DNA of 14,020 nucleotides from Holophagales bacterium UBA5704 (lineage in GTDB: Bacteria; Acidobacteriota; Thermoanaerobaculia; Multivoradales; UBA5704): positions 527-14,546 of the forward strand of contig DIHE01000091.1 in NCBI GenBank assembly GCA_002420005.1, written 5' to 3'. Shown in pieces: positions 7,727 to 13,157 of the stretch (position 1 is the stretch's first letter; every line of letters begins with the position of its first letter). The notes under the pieces were generated by a model, which searched no databases, was not told where the DNA came from, and saw only the letters and a program-made list of their open reading frames with translations. The position numbers were made by a program, and so were the translations under genes.

Positions 7727-7839
7727 CGAACGGTGGGAGGTTCGAGGTTCCCCGAAGAACGGGGACGCCCGCACAGAGGGTTGAGCCGCGAGCCTTCCAC
7801 CCCCTCCATCAAAGGCGGCCGAGAGGCCGCCTCTTTTTT
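7727..7839 (+). ncRNA. Candidate structured small RNA, copy 1
   Basis: About 113 nt, no plausible reading frame. Predicted fold: a 13-bp closing stem, 7732-7744 with 7789-7801, every position Watson-Crick or G-U. Inside it GGTTC (7746-7750) can pair with GAGCC (7783-7787) around two hairpins: CCCCG-AAGAA-CGGGG (7750-7764; C7750 is shared between the two alternatives) and a CCC/GGG hairpin at 7768-7780. After the stem comes an unpaired CCCTCCATCAA (7802-7812), then an intrinsic terminator. The whole element recurs at 8564-8670, with sequence changes that preserve pairing. I do not recognise the family; the start is inferred from the -10 hexamer. Confidence 0.7.
7813..7839 (+). terminator. Intrinsic terminator of small RNA copy 1
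   Basis: Stem AGGCGGCC (7813-7820), GAGA loop, perfect complement GGCCGCCT (7825-7832), then C and six T residues (7834-7839). It would also stop readthrough from the cmk operon. Confidence 0.9.
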
Positions 7840-7966
7840 ACCCGGCCGGCGGGTGTTCCGGGCGGCTACCCCTCGCGAACAGATTTCGCATAAGCTCGGC
7901 GAGGGTCCCGCTCTGTCGGGATCTTCACGGACACCTGACCGACCAACTCGACAAAGGAGACAACTC

Positions 7967-8488
7967 ATGGGTCTGATTGATTTTGCCAAGAGCGTGGGCC
8001 GCAAGCTCGGGATCGGAGACGACGACCAGCCGGCGGCGGGTGCCGCCAAGCCGCAGGGCACGCCGGGAGCGGCCTCGGCCCCCAGCCCGGAGCAGGTGAG
8101 CGAGCTCAACGACCGCCGCAAGGCGGCCGCGTTGGTCAAGGTGATCGAGGGCATGGGCTTCAAGGTCAGCGAGCTCGGCGTCCGGGTGGACGACGACAAG
8201 GTGACCCTGACCGGTGAAGCGGCCAACCAGGCCGACCGCGAGAAGATCGTCCTGCTGGTCGGCAACCACGAGGGCATCGGCTCGGTGGACGACCAGCTGA
8301 CCGTCGCCGTCCAGGAGCCCGAGGCGACCTACTACGAGGTCAAGAAGGGCGACACCCTCTCCAAGATCGCCAAGGAGCACTACGGCAACGCCAACAAGTA
8401 CCCGGTCATCTTCGAGGCCAACAAGCCGATGCTCGAAGACCCGGACAAGATCTACCCGGGGCAGCGCCTGCGCATCCCCCCGCAGTAA
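7967..8488 (+). CDS. kbp: BON-LysM protein, Kbp/YgaU-like potassium-binding protein
   Basis: 173 residues, cytoplasmic by sequence (no signal peptide or membrane helix). It resembles Escherichia coli Kbp (YgaU), a small BON-LysM protein that binds K+ and responds to osmotic stress. It shares the MGL-F opening, REKIVLLVGNHEGIGSVDDQ at the end of the BON domain (about residues 50-115), and a LysM domain (about 122-171) with KKGDTLSKIAKEHYGNANKY, IFEANKPMLEDPDKIYPGQ and RLRIP. An Ala/Pro/Gly linker at 20-42 is longer than in E. coli. The ATG at 7967 has AAAGGAGA (7953-7960) upstream. The frame runs upstream across the small RNA but that part is non-coding. It stands alone between the two small-RNA copies; its own promoter is not clear. 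Confidence 0.9.
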   Translation: MGLIDFAKSVGRKLGIGDDDQPAAGAAKPQGTPGAASAPSPEQVSELNDRRKAAALVKVIEGMGFKVSELGVRVDDDKVTLTGEAANQADREKIVLLVGNHEGIGSVDDQLTVAVQEPEATYYEVKKGDTLSKIAKEHYGNANKYPVIFEANKPMLEDPDKIYPGQRLRIPPQ

Positions 8489-8523
8489 GACCCTCGCAAG
8501 GTCGTCGCAAGATCGGCACGCGC

Positions 8524-8557
8524 CGTAATCTTCGTCGTAATCTTCGGGGTCTATTCT
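8524..8557 (+). promoter_or_regulatory. Promoter of small RNA copy 2
   Basis: CGTAATC boxes at 8524-8530 and 8536-8542, nine bases, then TATTCT at 8552-8557: the same boxes and spacings as upstream of copy 1. A 12-base word, GCGCCGTAATCT, is identical at both sites, although in copy 1 it is also the end of cmk. Expected transcription start is near 8564. Confidence 0.6.
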
Positions 8558-8563
8558 AAGGAT

Positions 8564-8670
8564 CAAAGGTGAGGGTCGAGGTTCCCCGAACGACGGGGAC
8601 GCCCGAAGAAGGGTTGAGCCACGATCTTCACCCCCTCCATCAAAGGCGGCCAGAGGCCGCCTCTTTTTTT
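8564..8670 (+). ncRNA. Candidate structured small RNA, copy 2
   Basis: Paralogue of the element at 7727-7839, about 107 nt. The closing stem is 11 bp (8568-8578 with 8622-8632), two pairs shorter than in copy 1. The fifth pair is A8572-U8628 where copy 1 has G7736-C7797, a compensatory change. The core is nearly identical: GGTTC (8580-8584) can pair with GAGCC (8616-8620), CCCCG-AACGA-CGGGG hairpin (8584-8598), GCCC-GAAGAA-GGGT hairpin (8601-8614). The unpaired CCCTCCATCAA (8633-8643) matches copy 1 exactly and is followed by a terminator. Loops differ while stems are kept, as expected of a functional RNA. Confidence 0.7.
8644..8670 (+). terminator. Intrinsic terminator of small RNA copy 2
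   Basis: Stem AGGCGGCC (8644-8651), AGA loop, GGCCGCCT (8655-8662), then C and seven T residues (8664-8670). Same stem as the copy 1 terminator with a loop one base shorter. Confidence 0.9.
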
Positions 8671-8720
8671 GCCCGCCCTCCTCTTGCCTCCGGATCTTTC
8701 GGAGCTTCTCGTGCGTAGCG

Positions 8721-8749
8721 TTGCGACAGGTCGAACTTCCCGCTATTCT
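8721..8749 (+). promoter_or_regulatory. Sigma70-type promoter of the small secreted protein gene
   Basis: TTGCGA at 8721-8726 and TATTCT at 8744-8749 separated by 17 bases. The -10 hexamer is the same as at both small-RNA promoters, but here a real -35 is present and the CGTAATC boxes are absent. The expected leader is about 40 nt and contains AAGGAGG (8784-8790) ahead of the ATG at 8797. Confidence 0.7.
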
Positions 8750-8796
8750 ACTGTCCGCATATAAGAGAGGCCCGAACAGGGCCAAGGAGGAAGTCC

Positions 8797-9240
8797 ATGA
8801 ACGTCAGACTGCCGTTGTCTCATCTCGCGATCGCCCTGGTGGTCTTCGTGGCCGGGCTGGCCCTCGCGGCGCCCGCGCAGGCTGCGCCGTTCCAGGAGCC
8901 GCTCAACTTCACCCTGGCGTCGGGTGACACCTATGAATGCCAGACGCTGACCATCCCCAGTGGTACCCAGCTGACGGTGAGCTTCGTCTCTGTCTACACC
9001 GAGGCTTCGACCACGGGCCAGCAGGTCACCTCGGTCTTCCTGTTCACGACGATCTCCGGTCAGAGCTCGGATGCCTTCCTCGCCGTGCCGGTGGTCTCGA
9101 CCGGCGCGGTTTCCTATGTCGGGACCCAGGTGATGACCGCCTTCGCAGATTCCGGCAGCAATTCCCGCCTGTGCGTCGGGCGTTCGACGGGGACCGGGAC
9201 GATGTCGGTCTATGCCACGGTGACCGGGACCACGGCGTAG
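8797..9240 (+). CDS. Small secreted protein of unknown function
   Basis: 147 residues. Residues 1-30 are a classical signal peptide: basic MNVR, hydrophobic AIALVVFVAGLALA, and a cleavage site around APAQA-A near residue 29. The mature part of about 118 residues is rich in Thr, Ser, Val and Gly, reads as beta-strand throughout (LTIPSGTQLTVSFVSVYTEA, VTSVFLFTTISG) and has exactly two cysteines (C48, C126) that could form one disulfide after export. I recognise no family. The start is well supported by AAGGAGG seven bases upstream and by the promoter at 8721-8749. It is a single-gene unit; a hairpin spans its stop codon. Confidence 0.82.
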   Translation: MNVRLPLSHLAIALVVFVAGLALAAPAQAAPFQEPLNFTLASGDTYECQTLTIPSGTQLTVSFVSVYTEASTTGQQVTSVFLFTTISGQSSDAFLAVPVVSTGAVSYVGTQVMTAFADSGSNSRLCVGRSTGTGTMSVYATVTGTTA

Positions 9241-9261
9241 GCGATCCGGCTGGTCCCGGTC
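9222..9261. terminator. Candidate hairpin terminator spanning the stop codon
   Basis: An 11-bp perfect inverted repeat, GACCGGGACCA (9222-9232) and TGGTCCCGGTC (9251-9261), with an 18-base loop that contains the TAG stop. There is no T tract after it, so it may be a weak or factor-assisted terminator, or a 3'-end stabiliser, between two convergent genes. Confidence 0.4.
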
Positions 9262-9271
9262 GCGGCGAGCC

Positions 9272-9391
9272 ATGCCGCACCGCCTCCCCCCCGGCACTTG
9301 GGAGTTAGCGGTCACCGCCGCGGACGGCCGCTCCTGGCAGGCCACCGTGACCACCGCGCCGGGGGTGGAGGCGGAGGCGGTGATGGAGTAG
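9272..9391 (+). pseudogene. Possible 3' remnant of a coding sequence
   Basis: An open stretch whose translation after the first few codons (LPPGTWELAVTAADGRSW, then QATVTTAPGVEAEAVME and a stop) looks like the final beta-strands of an Ig-like or carboxypeptidase-regulatory-like domain. There is no ribosome binding site before the ATG at 9272, and 39 codons is too short for such a domain, so a decayed gene end is more likely than a live gene. It could be chance in GC-rich DNA. Confidence 0.25.
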
Positions 9392-9410
9392 CGTCCGCCT
9401 GACGCAGCCC

Positions 9411-10541
9411 TCAGGGCCGGCTGAACGCCACGAACCGCGCGTCCGACAGCTCTTGGCCGTCGAGCACGCGCACCACCACGCCCGAGCCTTCGGGCGTCGC
9501 GACACAGCCGGAGAGGAGGAGCCAGGTGTCGCCCTTCGGCACCACGACGTGGCCGATGGGGAGGACGTCTCCGCCTTTGGTGCGGATCTCGCTCGGCGCT
9601 TCCGCCAGGGTGGTCCAGCCGCCGCCGGGGATGAGGCGGGTGAGCAGGATGCGCTCTCCTGCCGAGGGCACCCGGCGGTCGTACCAGACGAGGCGCAGGC
9701 CGCCCAGGTGGTTGCCGAAGGCGAGATCCACCCAGTAGTCCTTCCCTTGCCGCCAGCTGCCGACGATTTCGGGGGCTCCCCAGGGAGTCCAGGTGGAGCG
9801 GCGCCACTTCTTGCCGCTGTCATCGGAGAGATAGACCACGCCGTCCGCCGAGAGGTAGGCCGCGGAGCTGCCGGTGAGGGCCACGATCTGCCCGCGGCGC
9901 GCCGCCGGCAGGGTGGGCACGGTCTCGACCCAGGGGGCCGGGCTCCCGGAGGCGGAGAAGAGGCCGGTGCCGATCAGCACGCCGTCCTTGCGCTGGGGGG
10001 CCGGCAAGGCGGGGGGCTGGCCGACGGCGAGGACGTCCAAGGGGCCGCGGCCGATCCAGTCCCGCCCTTCCAGCCGGTAGGCCCAGGTGGGGAACCGGCC
10101 GTCCGCGGCGGGCGTACCCTGCACGACCAGCCAGGGGGCTCCGGCGGCGTCGTAGGTCGGCGCCAGATTCGAAGCGGTGGGAGCGCGCAGCGGCTCGCCG
10201 AGCGGCTGCCAGGCACCGCCTTTCCACTGCATGGGCTGCACGCAGGCGTCGCCACAGGAGATCACCGCCAGCACCGGCCCGGGGCCCACCGAGCCGGAGT
10301 ACAGGCCTTTCGGGGGATCGGGGTACGCCCGCGCCGTCCGCCCGGTGGCGTCGATCTCCACCTGCCAGCCGGTCCCTTCGCCGAGCGGCGGCACCGAGAA
10401 CAGCAGGGTGCCCGTGGTGGTGTCGAGGCCGATCAGGGTCAGCGGGGTGTTCTGGTCGCAGATCGCGGGGGCGGCGGTGGCGGGGGAGGGGCAAAGGGCG
10501 GCAAGGACGGCAAGGACAACCAGGACGGCCGGGGTTCGCAT
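9411..10541 (-). CDS. Secreted protein with an Asp-box (BNR-like) motif, unknown function
   Basis: 376 residues. An N-terminal signal peptide (RTPAVLVVLAVLAALCPSPATA, cleavage near residue 23) directs it across the inner membrane; the C at residue 17 is not in a proper lipobox. The mature protein consists of repeated short beta-rich blocks with Trp and Gly. It includes one clear Asp box, S-D-D-S-G-K-K-W at 239-246, the loop found in BNR/sialidase-type beta-propellers. Sialidase catalytic residues are not evident, so a non-enzymatic or unrecognised propeller is more likely. The start ATG is preceded by AGAGGTGA, which also contains the stop of the upstream acyltransferase gene six bases away, so the two are probably coupled. 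It is convergent with the secreted-protein gene at 8797. Confidence 0.82.
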   Translation of the reverse strand: MRTPAVLVVLAVLAALCPSPATAAPAICDQNTPLTLIGLDTTTGTLLFSVPPLGEGTGWQVEIDATGRTARAYPDPPKGLYSGSVGPGPVLAVISCGDACVQPMQWKGGAWQPLGEPLRAPTASNLAPTYDAAGAPWLVVQGTPAADGRFPTWAYRLEGRDWIGRGPLDVLAVGQPPALPAPQRKDGVLIGTGLFSASGSPAPWVETVPTLPAARRGQIVALTGSSAAYLSADGVVYLSDDSGKKWRRSTWTPWGAPEIVGSWRQGKDYWVDLAFGNHLGGLRLVWYDRRVPSAGERILLTRLIPGGGWTTLAEAPSEIRTKGGDVLPIGHVVVPKGDTWLLLSGCVATPEGSGVVVRVLDGQELSDARFVAFSRP

Positions 10542-10547
10542 GGCGGT

Positions 10548-11069
10548 TCACCTCTGGGAGAGCACGCGGGCGGGGACTCCGGCGGCGACGGCGCCGGGGG
10601 GGATGTCGCAGCGGACGACCGCGCCGGCACCGATCAGCGCGTCGTCCCCGATGGTGATGCCGCCGAGCACGATGGCGCCGGCGCCGACGGTGACGCGGTC
10701 GCCGAGGCGGGGGCAGTCGAGCTCGTCGAAGCGGGCCTCGCCCAGGGTCACGCCGTGGAGCAGGGTGCAGTCCTCGCCGATCACGGTGCGGCCGCCGATC
10801 ACCAGGCCGATGCCGTGCGCGAGGATGCAGCCGCCGCCGATGTCCGCGCGCGGCAGGATGTCGACGCCGCAGGCGCCGATGGCCCAGCGCCGGCAGACCG
10901 CGGGGAGCACGGGGATGCGGTGGCGCACCAGGGCGTGCGCCAGGCGGTGGGCGAGAAGGGCCTGGAAACCGGAGTCGAAGAGAAGCGCGTCGAGGAGCGC
11001 CATCAGCAAGCTCCGCCCCTTCACCTCGCGCAGGCGCTCTACGTCGCGGCGCAGGCGGTTCCAGGTCAT
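10548..11069 (-). CDS. Serine-acetyltransferase-like hexapeptide acyltransferase
   Basis: 173 residues from the ATG at 11069. An N-terminal helical part (MTWNRLRRDVERL, LLAHRLAHALVRH) of the kind found in short CysE/EpsC proteins is followed by a left-handed beta-helix of hexapeptide repeats (DILPRADIGGGCILAHGIGLVIGGRTVIGEDCTLLHGVTLGE, then VTVGAGAIVLGGITIGDDALIGAGAVV). H85 in AHGIGLVIG aligns with the catalytic histidine of CysE, and H105 in LLHGVTLG is kept. The usual IHP is ILP here and GETAVIG reads GGRTVIG, so the acceptor may not be serine. I chose 11069 because family similarity starts there; the frame is open to 11375, but the extra residues come from intergenic tandem repeats. No strong Shine-Dalgarno is visible. 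Confidence 0.82.
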   Translation of the reverse strand: MTWNRLRRDVERLREVKGRSLLMALLDALLFDSGFQALLAHRLAHALVRHRIPVLPAVCRRWAIGACGVDILPRADIGGGCILAHGIGLVIGGRTVIGEDCTLLHGVTLGEARFDELDCPRLGDRVTVGAGAIVLGGITIGDDALIGAGAVVRCDIPPGAVAAGVPARVLSQR

Positions 11070-11460
11070 GCGAGATGTCCGGGGCTGAGCATGGAGAGAG
11101 CTTATCAGCCACGCCGGCCCAGAAGTCATGCAAGGGTAGCGGGGCACTTTCCGTGTTGACCCGCCTCCGAAAGGGCCGATGCACGTCAGCTGCCGTGGCC
11201 GCCCGATCGTCCCGTCTCCCGAGAGCTTCTCGGGAAACGCTGTCACCGGCAGCTGACGTGGCGAGCCCGTCCGCCGTTCTCCTCGGAGCTTCTCTGGATT
11301 CGCTGCCACCATGATCTTCCGTGGTGAGCCCGGCCGCTGATCTTCCGGCAGCATCCCGGGATGGGCTGACTCCATCCGCTCGTCCCCCGCCTCCGCCGCG
11401 CGCCCACCGGACAGCCTCCGGAGGAGCCGGCAGCCAGGCCAGAAATATTCAACCCCCGGC
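11070..11460. other. Intergenic region between acyltransferase gene and insertion sequence
   Basis: About 390 bases with no gene that I can support. It holds the upstream region of the minus-strand acyltransferase unit, three 63-bp tandem repeats (11187-11375), and a C-rich stretch before the insertion sequence. I see no convincing -35/-10 pair for the acyltransferase gene; GATAAG on the minus strand near 11099-11104 is the best -10-like word. Confidence 0.6.
11187..11375. repeat. 63-bp imperfect tandem repeat, three copies
   Basis: Units begin at 11187, 11250 and 11313. Shared landmarks at fixed offsets are CCGTGG/ACGTGG with GAGCCCG in units 2 and 3, a palindromic centre (TCCCGAGA-GCT-TCTCGGGA in unit 1, a partial version in unit 2, CCCGGG in unit 3), and GCTGTCACC, GCTGCCACC and GCTGACTCC at the ends. 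The period is a multiple of three, so the minus-strand translation shows a 21-residue repeat (compare PEKLRGERRTGSPRQLP with PEKLSGDGTIGRPRQLT). Confidence 0.8.
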
Positions 11461-11479
11461 TGTCATTGGCCACGAGGAT

Positions 11480-11548
11480 GCCCCCACCTTGGGGGTGCTT
11501 TTAGCCAGAGCTAGGGACCAGGGATTAGCCAGTAGAAGGGACCACCCA
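11480..11548. repeat. Left-end subterminal repeats of the IS21-family element
   Basis: Two 24-bp direct repeats at 11501 and 11525 share TTAGCCAG-N5-GGGACCA (17 of 24 positions identical by eye). A more diverged relative starts with TTGGCCA at 11466. Between them is a hairpin, CCCCCA-CCT-TGGGGG (11480-11495). IS21-family ends characteristically carry several such copies, thought to be transposase binding sites. Confidence 0.65.
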
Positions 11549-11591
11549 TTCATGGTAGGCCGTCGCTCTTGCGCGAGGCAGGAGGTGCACG

Positions 11592-13157
11592 TTGTCCTAC
11601 CGGGAGGTCCACATGGTCGAGGTTCGAGAAGTGCTTCGTCTTTGGTCTCTTGGCGAGTCTCTGCGGTCGATCACCCGGCTGACGGGATTGGACCGTAAGA
11701 CGGTTCGCCGGTACGTGAAGACGGCGCAACAGGCCGGCTGCAAGTCGGGGGATGTGGTCGACGATGGCGTCGTCGGCGAGGTGATCGGCCGCGTGCGGGC
11801 GCAAGGCCCGGGCGCGCACGGAGACTCCTGGTCGGTGTGCGCCGCCCACCGGGGTCTGTTGAGTGGGTGGCTGGAGCAGCAGATCCCTCTGGTGAAGGTA
11901 CAGGAGCTTCTGGGTCGTCATTCCGGCGTGGTGGTGCCCTATCGGACGCTGCACCGGTATGCATCGAAGGAGCTTGGATTGGGCGGCCGGCAGCGTTCGA
12001 CGGTTCGGTTGGCCGAAGGCGCCCCCGGCGAAGAGCTGCAGGTGGATTTTGGAGCGGTCGGCTGGATCTGCGAGGGCGGCACCCGTCGTCGGGTGTGGGC
12101 GTTGGTTCTGACGGCATCGGTGAGCCGTCACCTGTTCGTGTGGCTGACCTACCGTCAAAGAGTTGAAGACGTGGTGGCGGGCTGTGAGGCGGCCTGGGCG
12201 TTTTTCGGTGGCGTGTTTCGCGTCCTGATCCCGGACAATCTGAAGGCGATCGTCGCGTCGGCGGATCGCGACAAACCTCGTCTGTGCAGCGCCTTCGTGG
12301 AGTACGCGCAGTCGCGAGGGTTCGTGGTGGACCCGGCGCGGGTTCGCCACCCGCAGGACAAAGGCCGGGTGGAGCGGGCGGTGCAGTACGTCCAGTCGTC
12401 GTTGTTCGCCGGGGAGACGTTTGCCACTCTCGCCGAGGCGCAGAGGGCGGCCGAGCGTTGGTGCCGGGACACCGCCGGCACACGGCTCCATGGGACGACC
12501 CGTCAGCGACCGGCCGAGCACTTCGCCCGCGAGGAGAAGCCTGTGCTCCTGCCGGCTCCTGAAGCGCCTTACGAGGTGGTTCCCTGGAGCGAGGTGCGGG
12601 TGCAACGCGATCACCATGTGGTGGTCGGCAAGGCCCTGTATTCGGTGCCGACCTCCTACATCGGTGAGAGCGTGCAGGTGCGCAACGGCCGGGATCTGGT
12701 GCGGATCTACTGCCGGGGGCAGCTGATCAAGGTGCATCCGCGGGTCGAACCGGGCCAGCGCAGCACCGATGCGGCGGACTATCCCCCCCGGGTCCGGGAG
12801 CTGGCCTGCCGCGATCAGAAGGCTCTGCTCGCGCAGGCCCGAGAAGCCGGCGGCTCCATCGGTATCTATGCCGAGCGTCTGCTCGACGCTCCCCAGCCAT
12901 GGATGCGTCTGCGTCACGTCTATCGGCTGCTGGGCCTGGTCCGGCGGTATACGGCGCCGACCGTCGAGCTGGCGTGTTCGCGCGCGCTCGAAGCCGGGGT
13001 CCTTGATGTCACCCGGGTGGTTCGCATGGTCGAGCAGGCGGTCGAGCAAAGCCCCTTGCCGCCGAGGCCGCAGCCTGCCCAGTCCGGCCATCGGCCGTTG
13101 CGGTTTCTGCGCCAGCCTGGCGAGTACCGGCTGATCCGAGGAGGCGACCATGAGTGA
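11592..13157 (+). CDS. istA: IS21-family transposase IstA
   Basis: 521-residue DDE transposase that cuts and joins the element ends together with IstB. Residues 1-45 are a helix-turn-helix (REVLRLWSLGESLRSITRL, then TGLDRKTVRRYV). The rve-type catalytic core has D152 in LQVDFGAVGW, D215 in LIPDNLKAIV and E261 in KGRVERAVQYV, a complete DDE triad. A C-terminal beta-barrel region (YEVVPWSEVRVQRDHHVVV, then YSVPTSYIGESVQV) is typical of IstA. The TTG start at 11592 is supported by AGGAGG six bases upstream and by SYREVH, a usual opening of this subgroup; the in-frame ATG at 11613 is the alternative. The overlap with istB suggests coupled translation. The long minus-strand frame opposite is a shadow. 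Confidence 0.95.
   Translation: MSYREVHMVEVREVLRLWSLGESLRSITRLTGLDRKTVRRYVKTAQQAGCKSGDVVDDGVVGEVIGRVRAQGPGAHGDSWSVCAAHRGLLSGWLEQQIPLVKVQELLGRHSGVVVPYRTLHRYASKELGLGGRQRSTVRLAEGAPGEELQVDFGAVGWICEGGTRRRVWALVLTASVSRHLFVWLTYRQRVEDVVAGCEAAWAFFGGVFRVLIPDNLKAIVASADRDKPRLCSAFVEYAQSRGFVVDPARVRHPQDKGRVERAVQYVQSSLFAGETFATLAEAQRAAERWCRDTAGTRLHGTTRQRPAEHFAREEKPVLLPAPEAPYEVVPWSEVRVQRDHHVVVGKALYSVPTSYIGESVQVRNGRDLVRIYCRGQLIKVHPRVEPGQRSTDAADYPPRVRELACRDQKALLAQAREAGGSIGIYAERLLDAPQPWMRLRHVYRLLGLVRRYTAPTVELACSRALEAGVLDVTRVVRMVEQAVEQSPLPPRPQPAQSGHRPLRFLRQPGEYRLIRGGDHE

Noticed and set aside
7745..7788. Guanidine (mini-ykkC type) riboswitch suggested by ACG next to G-rich hairpins
   Set aside because: The ACG is in the junction between hairpins, not in paired ACGR hairpin loops, and the downstream gene is not a transporter or guanidine enzyme.
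7741..7840. Possible CRISPR or simple dispersed repeat in the duplicated element
   Set aside because: Only two copies, 837 bp apart, with internal secondary structure and terminators; no short regular repeat-spacer pattern.
6962..7966. Long upstream extension of the kbp-like frame through cmk and small RNA copy 1
   Set aside because: It overlaps cmk in another frame and crosses the small RNA and its terminator; the ATG at 7967 has a strong ribosome binding site and matches the family start.
9453..11159. 568-codon plus-strand frame opposite the Asp-box protein and acyltransferase
   Set aside because: Gly/Ala/Asp/His-biased with no domain structure; the minus-strand genes have a signal peptide and hexapeptide repeats.
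11480..11505. Hairpin CCCCCA-CCT-TGGGGG followed by TGCTTTT as an intrinsic terminator
   Set aside because: The stem is only six pairs and the T run is short and offset; its position among the IS terminal repeats explains it better.
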